Positions 9,382-22,289 of a stretch of 64,000 nucleotides of DNA are shown here, piece by piece (the stretch's first letter is position 1; each line of letters starts with the position of its first letter). The notes under the pieces were generated by a model that saw nothing but the letters and a program-made list of their open reading frames with translations, was not told where the DNA came from and ran no database searches. The stretch spans positions 109,066,706 through 109,130,705 of the forward strand of contig CM060697.1 of the NCBI GenBank assembly GCA_030686995.1. Reading direction: 5' to 3'. A program made the position numbers and the translations under genes. This DNA comes from Artemisia argyi (lineage: Eukaryota > Streptophyta > Magnoliopsida > Asterales > Asteraceae).

Positions 9382-10555
9382 TTAGTCAACTTGTTCCATC
9401 ATTCCTAATCCTAAATGCAAGTGGTTGAATAATTCACGCTTAAGGGGTTTTGTGAATATATCCGCAATGTTGTTTTCCGATGCAACCTTTTCTATAGATA
9501 TATTTCCTTTTTGTACATTATCCCTAAGAAAATGGTGACGTATTTCTATGTGTTTAGTCCTAGAGTGTTGCACCGGATTTTTACTTAAATCTATCGCACC
9601 TTTGTTATCGCACATAATGGGGACATTTTCTAACCTAATGCCATAGTCTACGAGAGCTTGTTTCATCCATATTGCTTGTTGACATGCCTTTCCAGCGCTT
9701 ACATATTCGGCTTCGGTGGTAGAAATAGCAAGAGCGGTTTGCTTCTTCGAAAACCAAGACGTTAGACAACATCCCATAAACGTGCAAATACCGCTAGTAC
9801 TCTTTCTATCTACGTAGTCTCCCGCATGATCCGAATCCGCATAGACAATGGTTTCTATGCCGGATTCCTTAGGATACCATAATCCTAAGTGTATAGTGCC
9901 TTTAACGTATCGGAAGATACGCTTAACCGCTTCTAGGTGAGAGGTTTTGGGATCCTCTTGAAAACGGGCACAAAGGCAGACACTAAACATGATATCGGGT
10001 CTACTTGCCGTCAAGTATAGTAAACTACCTATCATTCCTCTATACTTGGTGTTATCTACGGACTCACCTTCATCGTCCTTTGTGAGCTTTACCTCCGTAG
10101 ACATGGGAGTTTTCATGGGTTGTGAGTCTTCTAGGCCAAATTTCTTAAGCATTTCCTTAATTTACTTAGATTGGTTAAAGAATATTCCATCTTCTAATTG
10201 TTTTATTTGTAATCCTATGAAGAAGTTAAGTTCACCCATCATACTCATCTCAAACTCATCATGCATGATTTTGGCAAATTCATCACACATGTCTTGACAA
10301 GTCGATCCAAATATAATGTCGTCAACATATATTTGGACAATGATGAGATTTGGGTCTTTCCTTTTAGTGAAAAGAGTGTTATCTACCATTCCCATGGAAT
10401 ATTCATGTTTAATAAGAAAAGCTTTTAATCGATCATACCAAGCTTTGGGAGCTTGTTTGAGTCCATACAAAGCTTTCTTTAACTTATAAACATAATCAGG
10501 TTTTGCGAAGTCAATGAATCCTGGAGGTTGTGCCACATATACCTCCTCATTGATT
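9382..10555 (-). pseudogene. copia reverse transcriptase (C-terminal half) and RNase H
   Basis: Reading starts in the RT palm and runs through LYGLKQAPKAWYDRL, the active-site motif YVDD (in IYVDDIIFGS) and GELNFFIGLQI. A TAA near 10160 then interrupts the frame where a Tyr codon is expected after NQSK. The same frame continues through SLLYLTASRPDIMF and an RNase H with its acidic residues in VYADSDHAGD, TTEAEYVSAG and MCDNKGAI, then HIEIRHHFLRD and IADIFTKPL, ending at 9382. The two halves, 124 and 256 residues, are one gene with one nonsense codon. Upstream RT, integrase and protease are missing: homology stops at EEVYVAQPPGF and the minisatellite begins. Confidence 0.88.
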
Positions 10556-11325
10556 TTTTACGTTTTCGTTTTCATCCGTTTTTTTTACGTTTTCGTCAGA
10601 TTTTTTAAGTTTTCGTCGGTTTTTCTACGTTTTCATCAGATTTTTTACGTTTTCGTTCGTTTTTTTGCGTTTTCGTCAGATTTTTTACTTATTCGCCAAA
10701 CTTTTTACGTTATAAAAAAACAGATGGAAACATCCAAAATCAAACAAAAAAGTAAAAAAAAGGACAAAAACGTAAGAAAATGGACGAAACATATAAAAAC
10801 GGAAGAAAACATAAAAATTGGATGAAAACGTAAAGAATCTATCGAAAACGTAAAAAAAAGGACGAAAACATAAAAAATAGGACGAAAACGTAAAAAACTG
10901 ACGAAAACGTAAAAAAACGGACGAAAACATAAAAAAATCGGATGAAAACGTAGAAAAACATACAAAAACATAAAAAATCAATCGAAAACGTAAAAAAAAC
11001 GGACGAAAACGTAAAAAATCGGACAAAAACGTAAAAAATCTTACGAAAACGTAAAAAATCGGACGAAAACTTAAAAAACCTGACGAAAAAGTTTAAAAAC
11101 GGACAAAAACGTAAAAAGCAAACGAAAACCCAAAAAATCGGACAAAAATGTAAAAAAAACGGACGAAAACGTAAAAAAGCTGACGAAAATGTAAAAAAAA
11201 ACGGATGAAGACGTAAAAAATCTGACGAAAACTTAAAGAAACAGATGAAAACGTAAAAAAACAGACGAAAACGTAAAAAAACAAACAAAAACGGACAAAA
11301 ACGTAAAATATCGGACGAAAACGTT
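10556..11325. repeat. Inverted minisatellite, ACGTTTTCGTC units
   Basis: From 10556 to about 10715 the + strand repeats a 17-20 bp unit like TTTTTTACGTTTTCGTCAG. From about 10730 to 11325 it repeats the reverse complement, GGACGAAAACGTAAAAAA. The whole block is a long imperfect palindrome with unequal arms. Phe/Arg/Val-rich open frames on both strands are only a by-product of the repeat. Confidence 0.85.
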
Positions 11326-11330
11326 ATTTG

Positions 11331-13446
11331 ATATTATATTTTAATTTTTTAATTTCTTTATTTTCTTGTATTAGATTTTTTTAGTTATTTTATAATTTAG
11401 TTGGTTAGTTTGTAATATTTGTTTTTGTGTTTTGATGATGTTTTTATAATATTACTATGGTGAATAGTTAATTGAGATAGAAAACAACACTACTTAAACA
11501 TGTTTTCTAGTTTTGGAAAATGGAAAACACAAACACATGTTTCTCAGACTAAACGCGTTTTCTAAATTTTCAATTGTTTTGTGGAAATCAAACTCCCCTC
11601 CCTTTTCCTACAAAACAAGAAATAGGAAATGAAAGAAAATGTTTTCCAACTAAACGCCACCTTAATATGAAATGGAGGGAGTATCATTTTATAATAGTTA
11701 TGAAGAAATAGAAGTATAAAGTGTGGAGCCAATTAAATAAAGTGAATCCTAACTTAATACATGTGAATTACTTTTGATAAATTTTATTTATTTATTTATT
11801 TATATATTTTTATTATTATTTATTTATTTATTGAAGCCAAACCATAAACCAAAATTGTTCTTTAGATGTGGAGCCGACATTAATACCTCAAAACCAATGA
11901 AACAAACGCACCCTTAATAAATGATAGTTACATCATCACAGTTCCATCCCTGGCTTTCTTTGAAGGTGGTAAAGCACGAACTTCTCTTAAGAGATTTATT
12001 TTTCAAGCATCACTAGGTACTTATTTGAAGGTGGTTTGGGAAAGGTTGGATGATCATATAGATACCTCGGTTAAACTGCGTACATCTAAGTCAAATACTC
12101 ACCCACCCCGGATAACCTAAGCAAGACAACCTCATCCACAATATGAAACCACCAAATGCCCTAATGGTAAGCCACCTAACTTCCTCATAAGAGATTACTA
12201 GGTACACAATAAAGGGTGGTCACGGAAAAAGGTCGAAAATGATCACTTGAATGTATTAGTTAAGCCGCGTATATCTCAGTATAAAAACTCGCCCTCCCCA
12301 ACTAACACGAACCGTGAAATATCATCCATTTTGATGACGTATCATGCCTCATGGCGTATAGATCTCTTTCTAAAGCAAACGAAATACAATGGTCTTCGAA
12401 TACTTTATGTTTGTAGAAAGACATAAAGCTACATTTGCGACATATTTGTTCTCGGGTTTTATGTTTTTTTTAAAAGACCATGTAAAACAATATATGCATC
12501 TTTTATATAATAAAAGAATTACATCATTTCGGAGTGTTTCTTCAAATCCCTTCTTATTGGAAAAAAAATAGACTAATAGGAGAGCTCTATTTTGCCACGT
12601 AAGCGAAATTGAGCAATATGATTGGTTAATAAAAAGTCAAAATTAAATTGATTTTGGTCAAAAACATAATCAATTTGGTGGAGAAATTTGGTTAAGAAAA
12701 AAAAATGCATAAAAATATAGGTGTCAAATTTATGAAAACAAAAACTTTAAAAAATAGGAAGTAATTAATAAAACTTTGGTGTTTGAATTTTAAATAAATT
12801 TAGAGCTAAGTGTAAAATTACAAGTTTTCATGTTTTTTAATAACTTTAGAAAAAAAAAAAAACAAAAACCCAAAAACAAATAACCCCCTACACTTCATAC
12901 CCCATATACTTTATAATATTAACTTTGTTTAAAATTACATGATTATTAGTATTAGTTTTTAGACTTTCATCATTAAAATTACAAAATTTAGTAAATATGC
13001 GAATTAGTTTTAATACACGTTAAATATTTTTTAAACTAATGTTAGTTTTAGACTTTTTTAGAATATTTTTTTAAATAAAGACTCATGTTATTTTATTTAA
13101 AAGTTTAATTTATGCGTACACGGGTTTGAATATTAAATACGGCTAAATTATTAGTAACAGGAATATAAATATCAAATGGTAAGCACGAGTTAGTGTGATA
13201 TGAAAATAAATATACGTGATTCAACTTATAACAACGACTCATGAAATTGTTATTTGAAATTTATATATGGATATCCATAAAAACATTTTAAAAACTTCAT
13301 GGAGCACAATTTAATTTTATCAACGCACATTATGTGCTACTAAACTCGCACATTTTGTACAACATGGTATCAATAGTTAAAGTTAAACAACAACATCAAC
13401 CTCAACCTCAACATGTCTGTCAGTTAAAAAATTTATACAAAGCTAA

Positions 13447-13477
<31 letters not shown>

Positions 13478-13658
13478 TTAGATAGTCATTGTTTAATGAA
13501 GGTGTTCTCGTTAAATTAAAAAAAAAAATGCACGCATCACAATCCTTATTTGATAACAATGAGCTCCTCAATCAAAAAAGAAAAACTACGTGGGTGATAA
13601 TCTAACTTTTTTCATTGACGTGATGTTTCATTAAAAAAAAGAAAAAAAAAACGTAATA
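11331..13658. other. AT-rich intergenic region
   Basis: No supported gene. It holds a TTTA microsatellite (11786-11830), a possible Stowaway-like end (ggagggagta near 11675-11685), a worn duplicated block (11945-12320), and poly-A runs near 12850 and 13451-13476. It forms the left flank of the 22.6 kb element. Confidence 0.6.
11945..12320. repeat. Degenerate duplicated block, unclassified
   Basis: Two diverged copies of about 170 bp share phrases such as gaaggtggt/agggtggtc, ggttggatgatca/gtcgaaaatgatca, ttaaactgcgtacatctaa/ttaagccgcgtatatctca and actcacccaccccgg/actcgccctcccca. The type of repeat is not identified. Confidence 0.5.
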
Positions 13659-13663
13659 GTTGG
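13659..13663. other. Target site duplication GTTGG (left)
   Basis: GTTGG directly precedes the LTR end at 13664 and is repeated at 36297-36301 right after the other LTR. This proves a single insertion of everything between. Confidence 0.9.
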
Positions 13664-16600
13664 TGATTGAGGCAAAAGCAGTCAACTAAATTCAACCACG
13701 GATGTGGTCAATATAGTCAAACTCCTTAGGCTCAATGCTCCGCGGAATATAGTGTTTCCCCGGGTCGTTATGTCCCGACGAGGTGTGGATTGTATTCAAA
13801 CGGGTTTGTGATCGGGTGAATTTGGACAAGAAAGGGCTTTGTGGATGGATTATACTAAGGAATCTACAAAGAAATAGCTTAAACAAGATATATGAACAAG
13901 ACTGGAAAGTTGGAAAAACCAGAAATGTTTAAAACTTAAAAACGCGTACGTTCAGTTTAAAGTTACGTGAACGTACAAAATAAAACGCGAGTTTTAAAGA
14001 AATAAAATACTTACAGATAAGAAAAATTACATTTTTACAATCCTAATAATAATAGAAAAAATTTAGAAAATTAAAATTAATTTTTATACTATTTATATAA
14101 TTATTATTAATTAATTACTATTTTCCTATTTACTTTTAATTATTTAAATTAACCTAAATTATAACTAATTATGGAATTACACTAAAAATATGAAAATTAA
14201 ATTTGGAAAAATCTAAAATATTATAAAACTAATTTTAAAATTAAAATTATAATTTTCTTACTTTTTAAATAATTAATATTAATTAAAAACTAATTATTAA
14301 TTAATTTAAACTATTTTAAATTAAGAAAAATAGAAAATGAATAGTAAAAATTATAAGAAAATTCCTAAAATTATTTTATAACTTATAAAAGCTAGGAAAA
14401 TTATAAAAACTAGGGTTTGCTTAATAAAAACTAATTTTGCTATTTAAAACTTAAATATTAATTAATTACTAATAAAACTAATATTAAATCTAATAAATAC
14501 CAAATGATAATATAAAAATCTGATAAAATTACTAAAAATACTTTAACCTAAAAGAAATTTAAGAAAAATATAAAAATGCAAGTTACTTAATAAATTACTA
14601 AAAATGAAAATTAAAAAGATAAATTAGATTAAATAGAAACTATCACTTATAATTAATATTTGATTTTCTGGATTTTTCTTTTGTAATACTATTTTACAAC
14701 TAAAAACATGAAACTTTTATGAAAACAACTTTTTTGGAAATAAAAAATAAGCACTTTGAGTGCTTTTTGGCTCAACAGTTGACTTTGGTTGACCAAGTGA
14801 GGAAATAAGCTCAAATGAGCTTAAGTGGGACCCACAAGGGTGGATTCTGGTCTAAATAAGTTATGTGAACTTGATTAAGCTAGAAAAAGCAAGTGGGGTC
14901 CACAGATTAAGCAAATAAGCCAACAATTAAGCACTTTGAAACTTGGTTCTACTCAGAAAATGGGACAAGTTTCATGGGTTGATTCAGGTAGAGTCCACAA
15001 TGCCTAAGCTCAAATGAATGCTCAATCCTTGAAGAGTGCCAGTAGGGGGATTCAAAGAACCAAAGAGGGGCAAGTGGGACCCACTGAGGTGGCCAGAAAC
15101 CACCACCAAAGTGGTGGTGATGGTTGTGTATCTGCTGCAGCAGGGGATAACCTCCCCCTGCAGGTGACTTTGGAGGTATGTGGACCCCATAGAAAAAATG
15201 AAAAAAATCAAACAACAATGGGGCTTCAAAGATGAGCTGGGGGACTTTGCACCCAACAAGTTTCACATCCTAAAACTTACCACAAAATTCTATAAAATTC
15301 CTACAATATTTGTTTTTTTTTTAGAAATGGAAATTTGACTTTTCACTTAAACCACATATTTTGAATTTCTTGAACTTTGATCACATCTTACTGATTATGA
15401 ATGAAGTTATAAGCTATATTTAGACTAGTTTAGACTAATTTAACAACTATTGTAGCTATTGTGATGGATTTGAGGACACAAACCCCTCACAGTTAACTGT
15501 GAGGGAGATTTTTTTATGATTTTGACTTTGGCAACTTGGAACTTGAATTTTAAGCTTATACTACACTACTAAGGCCTAATGCATCCTACATGTATAAGAA
15601 TAATACCACAACAACAACCAAATCACTGAGAACAGTGCAATGCCAAACACCCCTTATGTGCACTGTCTTTGTGATTTCTAAAGCAAATCAAAAACCTAAT
15701 TCATGAAATTGAGTTTTCAACTTATCTTAACATTAAACAAGCACAAATAAACTGAAATTAGTAACAAATGTAGTACAGAAATGTTGAATACAGAAAAAAG
15801 GAAGATTGCTTACAATGGCAGTCAAATGAGATAAAGATCCATGGCACCAAACTACAAACCTTTTACTCCCCTAGGAGTTCTAAACCAAATACCATTTAGC
15901 AATAACCTGCTCCATTCTTCTTCTTCTTCATTTTTTTATTTTCTTTCAATTTTTCTTGTATTTTCTTTTTTTTTCTTTTCTGAATTTTACCAGATTCAAG
16001 GCTTAAATAAACTTAAAGAAAGCTTATAAAGAGTACTGAGATTGATTTTTGAGCATAATGGAAGCAAAATAACAATTCTGAGTAAAAATTTAGGAAATTA
16101 AGTAAAACTTGAAATTACTTTTAAACTGAATAATACTTGAATTGAATTAAAGAAAATTCATTACAACTGAGAATTAAGCATAAATAAAGAAAAATACAAG
16201 GAAAATGGATAGATGATTAAAACTACACTAAAATTCTACTCCTAAACTACACTAAAGCTATCTAATACTTCTCTCTTCCCTTTTCTTCATATTTATAAGT
16301 CCTGGCATGTTTCTTTGACTTTCACACACTTGTTCTCAGCCGTTGGATGGCAGGATTTGATCCCAGCCATTGAATTCAGTTTTGGCAGGAAATCTTATTT
16401 TGGCAGGGTGAGTGGATTAGGTGTGGTAGTTGGGATATTTAATGAGGGGGAGGGTTAGTTTGGTGTATTAATTGAGTTTTGGTGAGTTGGTGAAAGGATG
16501 GGAGGAGGGGGGAACACAGAAGCAAGAAACGGGGGAAGAAGGTGGGGGGTGTACAGTGGTCTGGTTGTTTGACCTGTGGGTTGACCGGGGTATAATATTA

Positions 16601-17372
16601 AAAGGGGTGGGATAGTTGGGCCTTAGGAAGTGGGCTTTGGGGGGTGTTTATGGATCAGGCTTGGGTATTGGATTAGGATTAGTTTGGTTTTGGTTTTAGG
16701 TAAATAAAAACAAGGGTCCGTTTGGTTATTTGTATCACAAGGACCAATGGTGTAATTTGATGAAAATGGAGGGGCTGAATTGCAACTTTCCAAAATATAT
16801 TATAAGGACCAAAATTTCCACATGTGAATAACACAAGGACCAAAGTTGCAATTTTCCAAAATTAGAAATCCCAGGGACCTTTTATGTCAATTTTCAAACT
16901 TGAGGGACTAAACCTGTAATTTTCTCAAAATTTTTATCCAGGGATTAAAAGTGACACATGTGAATTCCCAAGGACCATATTTGACTTTTTTTTCACAAAA
17001 ATTGAACTCCAGGGGCCAAAACTGCCAAAATCTGAAACTCCAGGGACCAAACATGTAAATTTCCAAAACTTTTGAGATTTTTCACCAAAGGACTAAATAT
17101 GACAACTTATGATTTTAAAATGACCTTTGGTGATAATTTTCCATATTTTAAATGACCAGGGACTAGTTTTGACATTTTATGAAAGTTGGGGGACTGGAAC
17201 TGCCAATTTTACAAACTTTGTACGTTTTCCAACTGTTTTTACTCATTTTGCATCTAAAACATATAAAACACAATTTTGAAATATTTTCAGTATTTTGATG
17301 CATTTCTGAGTGTTTTTGTATGTTTTGCAGTTCAGATTTGACCAAAAATGATGAGTGTTTGAGCACTCATCA
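13664..17372 (-). repeat. 3' LTR of copy 2 (3709 bp)
   Basis: On the - strand it starts TGATGAGTG and ends CAATCA. The start forms a hairpin, TGATGAGTG with CACTCATCA. A TATAAATA box on the - strand lies at 16290-16297. It is co-linear with 32596-36296. All ORFs inside, for example at 14949-15266 and 15014-15235, also occur in the other LTR and have no recognisable content. Confidence 0.92.
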
Positions 17373-17383
17373 ATCCCCCACAC
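17373..17383 (-). promoter_or_regulatory. Polypurine tract of copy 2
   Basis: The + strand atcccccacact next to the LTR is the complement of AGTGTGGGGGAT, identical to the PPT of copy 1. Confidence 0.85.
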
Positions 17384-17870
17384 TAAACTATTGCTAGTCC
17401 CTAGCAATAAACTGTTTTGAAAATTTAATGGATTTTAATCTCTTTACCAAAAGCCATTACTTCTGGAGTAGCCAGATGTATCGATTCAAGTAAGAACTAT
17501 GGTCCACCTGATAACCATGTGATTTTGAGCAAACCACCAGCTGTCAACGGATTTGATTAGTCTTTACCAAAAGCCGTTTGCTTCTGGACTAGCCAACTCT
17601 TGATGGACTAAGTCAACATCTTGGTGAGCTGATTACCAATTATGGTTTTTCCACTGCCTTTACCACAAGCCATAATCTTGCGGGCTAGCCAACTCATTCA
17701 CTTTTTAGGATATGGCGAGTTGAGATACCATACAATTTTGGGCAAATTGCAAGCCATCAACGGATTTGATATATCTTTACCAAGAGCCGTTTGCTCCTGG
17801 ATTAGCCAATCCTTTTGTCGTTTAGACATGGCGGACAGATAACCACAAAAATTTTGACGCACAAGTGAAA
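17384..17870 (-). other. Pseudoknot and hairpin array, second copy
   Basis: The reverse complement of this stretch repeats all four pseudoknot units of 871-1297 in the same order, plus the pre-PPT hairpin (ATTGCTAG-TCC-CTAGCAAT on the + strand, 17390-17408). For the unit nearest the PPT, stem 2 is 17426-17431 with 17454-17459 and stem 1 is 17447-17453 with 17460-17466. Stem-2 pairs are kept although the copies differ in linkers. Confidence 0.7.
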
Positions 17871-18194
17871 AATTTTAAATTTTTTTGAGATTTTGGCCAA
17901 AAACGGGGGTACTAGATAGTAAAATGTGATAAAATTCGCTAGAATACCCCCCCCCCCCCCCCACCCACACACACACTTAGAATGAATATTGTCCTAAATA
18001 TTCAAAGTCCCGACTATTATGCCGACTCTTTGAACGTGAAAGGGCAACATTACAAGCTAAATGTGGAAACACCATTTTCTTTTCACTGTATTAGTAACCA
18101 CAGTAGGGGCAACTCCCCCACACTTAGGGTGAAAACCCTATAAGCATGCTACTGTTTTTGTTTACCGAGTCGCTAGCTTGACTCGACCCTGAAT

Positions 18195-18246
18195 TCATTT
18201 GTCCATGGGAAAGCATGATGTGGAAGAAACAATCTCCATCGAACTT
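18195..18246 (-). pseudogene. Last 16 codons of the copy 2 acidic ORF
   Basis: The - strand encodes MEIVSSTSCFPMDK and a TGA at 18197-18195. It is the continuation of the frame interrupted at 30074 by the nested element; copy 1 shows the uninterrupted arrangement. Confidence 0.8.
18242..18246. other. Target site duplication of nested element (aactt/gactt)
   Basis: 18242-18246 reads aactt and 30074-30078 reads gactt. Copy 1 shows that the ancestral target read gactt, so one base changed after insertion. Confidence 0.8.
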
Positions 18247-21200
18247 TGTAACACCCCCAAATTTAAGTTTGTCGCAGCGGAAAAGTAATTTGGGTGTTAC
18301 GGGGAGGATCGAAGTTTTAATCTCATAAAACGGCTTAAAAGAAGCGTTTTGAAAGTTATTTGTCATTCAAATAATATTTTTGATAAAAAGATAAACTAAT
18401 TGATTTAAAATCTTATTAAAAGATATAAAGGCTTGTAAAAATGACAAATTTGATTTTTACACCATTTTAATTTATCAGAGTAATAAATGCCCACTCCGTG
18501 TCTTGTCCTGCTCCGTTAAATTACCTGAGATACACATGCTTAAAAGTGTCAACACAAAGGTTGGTGAGTTCATAGAGTTTTATGGAAAACCCTTTATTTT
18601 GTTAGATTTCAGGAATATTTGGTATTGATAAAATACAAACAGTAATGAAACAAGTATTGAGTATATTGACTATAATCACAAATAAATCATATAAGTATTC
18701 AATCACATTCAAATAAGGAATCAATAATCCTAACATGAGCTGGAAACTCATGATGCTAATTTAATCAGATATACAATTCAAGTATGGTCAAATTCCTATA
18801 CAGCTGTATCTAAATATATGTTGAAAACATACATTTCCTTTATAGATATTGCACCAAGCCTCATGACACACAAGCTTAACCAAAAGAGGTGTTTTATCAA
18901 GTCAATGATAAATTTTGCCCTCTAATAATAGGTGATTTACCAATTCCTATTTGTCTACGAATATAGTGTATCACGACTAATACGACTAACCATTTGCAAA
19001 TGGCATTCCGTCAAGTATTAGTGGGACAGGAGGTCAGTCCTGAACAGGTTTCGAAGTTGTTCCCTATATTCGCGCTCACATAACAGTGATTAACGGCTCA
19101 TGATTGAGGGACTTTATGGCGATAAGGTAACTTAGGCAATATCAAGGTAATAATGGGATCATTCAGGATAGCATCATAAAATCAAGTATCATACCACATT
19201 AATCAATTTGGAAACAGTATTATTTGAGTATCAGTAATTCAGTTTAAGTATTTCGCCAGTAATATAAGTATATCACATACCACAATAATCGAATTGGAAA
19301 TATTATCATATGAGTATCAGTATTTCAGTCAAGTAATTCATCAGTAAAATATATATATCACATACCACAATAATCAAATTGAAAGCATTATCATATGAGT
19401 ATCAGTATTTCAATTAAGTATTTCGTCAAGTATTGTATATATCACATTTTAAATCACAAATCATATTAAATAAATATCAATTAGGAAATTGATTTGAATT
19501 ATGTATTTTATTCATATACTTATCAATTTATCAAAGTATATGTAAGCATGTATCTCCCCCAATGAGTTAAAAACAAGTATTGAAAATGGGGCTATGACTC
19601 ACCTGGATTGATACGGAAATGATGAAAGTAGAGTAGAATGAGATTATGAGAATGATTTGGAAACGTCTTTGATACGGAACCTGATAAATAAATTTATCTG
19701 AGAATTTGACCAAATACTATTTGGTAAATACGAACAAATAACGAATAATATTTATTCGTTATGACGAATAGATGATGTGCAGTGTAATTATTATGCCATG
19801 CATGATATGATAAAATACTTTATTTAAATTATCCATCGAATTTTTACCTTTTTAAACGTAAGTAAAAATATTAACTTTTGAAATATCGTTATATATATTA
19901 TTAACGTAAAAATAAATAATATATAAATAAAACGTAATAAAAATGCGTATGACGTGATGGGGTGACGTAAAATAGAAAATAAAATAATAATGTCAAATAT
20001 AATATGTTGGTCCTTGTCCTTTTCCAGTTTTTACACTTTTTATACTAACGGCGTTAGCGTTACACCGTTAGTCCTTTTTATATATAATTTACAATTATAG
20101 TCCACTACATGTCCAATATAGCATTCTAAGCTTGGAATATTAAATAATATAAAGTTTTATCCTAAACTTTATGTTTTGACAGTTTTAGTCCAAGTTTTTA
20201 ATGTTTGGCAGTTTTAGTCCTTTTAGGTGTCGTCGCGTTACATTTTTAGTCCAAAATTACAAAAATGATTATAAAAATTTTATAAAAATTTCCGTAGCTT
20301 ATTAAGTCCATAATAAGCTTATTTCAACTGCTTATTTAATAAAAGTGCTTATTTTCCAGCTTATGGGCCTTAACGAGCCACTACAAAAGCCCATTTAAAA
20401 ATTTAGAGGCGAGGGCATGAAAAATGTTTTGGGCCTGAACTTGGGCTACTTTTGTGATTCCAAAAATATTTCATATGGGCCCAGTGGGCTTATATTTCGT
20501 TACTTCTTGTTGGGCCTTGAATAAGCCCACTCGACATATTTAAGTTTTCTTAACTAAATTTGTATTTTGAAAACTGTGTTTGTCGATTCAAAATGGACTA
20601 ATTTGGGTGTCGAAACGTGAGTATTTTTACATGTTATCTAAACAAAAATAATAGTTTTCTAGGTGGTCTATTAGGTCGAGTAAAAATATTGGGTGCTCGT
20701 TAAGTTACATTTCAATTTATACGTGTGTTTCTTGGGTCACATGGAACGTTTATATTTATGAAAATGTTGTAAATATTTCTAAGTGTTTAGGTAAAATCTC
20801 ATACGATGGACATGGTTCAAAAATGGATTCGTGTAATGCATGTAACGTGAAACCAACGTGAACTTTGTGTGCTACGTGACTCCTAGGCCTTCCAAGATAG
20901 AGGCTAGTCACGTTTAGTGTTATATATGACAATATATACGTAAAATTAATATGCAAATTGATATACGTTCGAAGCAAAAATAAATAATGTGCATGACTAT
21001 ATTTTAACGTGTGATTTTGAATGGAAATGAGTAGAAATAACTTACAACACCTTAGAGGTGGTGGAGAGTCGAGAGGGAAAGGATGGAACACAAGAAAATC
21101 TCGTCTAATCGTATAACCCAAACGTTATACGTATATATTAAACCCGATATCACTTTTCTTGCTTCCAAACAATATAGCAATCGACCTATTGTTCTTAGAA

Positions 21201-22098
21201 GTAGTTTTTAGGAAGAGAGAATGTTGTGAAAGTGTTTGAGAATGAGAAGCAAGTGCATGCATGAAACGTATATATGTATTATTTGGATGATTCGTATGGT
21301 GCAAAATAACTCAAGGAAACATATGAACTATTCTCTGTCAGTAATATAGACTCCTAGTATGAGATATATGCTTATTATATTCGGTTGTGAGAGCTAGATT
21401 TGAGGTAATTGTTTGGTGATTCATATATACATGTCGACAACCAATTTAACCTATACACGATTTGTGAAATCGTGTATAACTTGAATGTAATTGATCATCT
21501 TTGACATTTGGACATGAAATCATCTTAAGATTATTATTTGGAACTCGTAGGAACAAACGGGAATCAAAACGGTTAAGATTTGAGTTATTTATAAACCGAT
21601 TGATATGAATATATGTCGAAACACTTTGCCACTTAAAAACGTATCAAATATTGCCCAATGAACTTGGGATTTAACACACTAATACTTGGCTAGGTGATAA
21701 ACGAGATGGTGCAAAAATATTGGCACGTCATGTGTAAGAATTGAGAATAAACGAGGCGTTTTGAAGCATGGTTGGTCGAATGTTTTGGAAAATAAAAAGA
21801 AAAATTGGGCTTTGGTTTTTGGGCCTGTGAATAGTAACCGAGAGATGGGCTGAGTTTATTTAGGGACCGTTTATTATTATTAGTGATTAATTAGGATTAG
21901 TAAAATTATTTAGTTTTCGTTAAACGTGTCGAGAACTTGTTTTGTCGTTTGGTGAATTTTGCAATATCGTAATCGTGACCATTTTAATATATTAAGAAAA
22001 TTTTAAATTTCCCCGTAAAAATGGTGATTGCAATAATGACAAAGATTTAGATATAATTAAACTTTTATTAATTATAAGGATTTTTGCGAGGTTTTACA
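18247..22098 (-). repeat. 3' LTR of gag-only element (3852 bp)
   Basis: On the + strand it runs from TGTAACACCCCC to GGTTTTACA. An inverted repeat near the end (GTAACACCC.CCAAATT with AATTTGGGTGTTAC, 18248-18300) is preserved in the other LTR. A 121-codon open frame at 20756-21121 (- strand) is identical in both LTRs, but this follows from recent LTR identity rather than selection. The LTR also holds a run of agttttagtcc phrases (20000-20260). Confidence 0.92.
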
Positions 22099-22289
22099 GT
22101 ACCCACATGTCATTCTGAATTTCATCCCGAAATTCAAATTTAATGTGATTACTTGAGTAAAGAATTTTTGAACAGAGGTTGTCGAGAGATTTTTATTCCT
22201 AAAATTTAGGAAACGTGATTCAGTTAGATTTACTTGTACCAAACAAGACAAGGTAACTGACGTATTTAAGGGTTGTGAATATTAAAAAT

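Larger units (their letters stand above)
5338..10555 (-). mobile_element. Ty1/copia retrotransposon remnant with a shared LTR
   Basis: Read on the - strand the order is RT and RNase H (10555-9382), an extra ORF (8385-7813), PPT (7238-7226), LTR (7225-5900), PBS (5897-5885), gag (5832-5338). The single LTR therefore has a 3' internal end on one side and a 5' internal end on the other, as in a tandem LTR-internal-LTR-internal array or a product of unequal recombination. The left side is cut by copy 1 of the Athila-like element; the right side ends at a minisatellite. A long pol 3' extension with an additional ORF resembles the SIRE/Maximus type. Confidence 0.75.

Noticed and set aside
10685..11288. 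Overlapping Phe/Arg/Val-rich ORFs on the - strand
   Set aside because: They are translations of the minisatellite in several frames; both strands and frames look alike and no start or domain is present.
14949..15266. ORFs conserved between 14949-15266 and 33877-34194
   Set aside because: Again LTR sequence; several overlapping frames are kept equally on both strands, which points to DNA identity rather than coding selection.
20756..21121. 121-codon ORF, identical at 28728-29093
   Set aside because: It lies in both LTRs of a young element, so identity reflects recent insertion; the composition is not protein-like.
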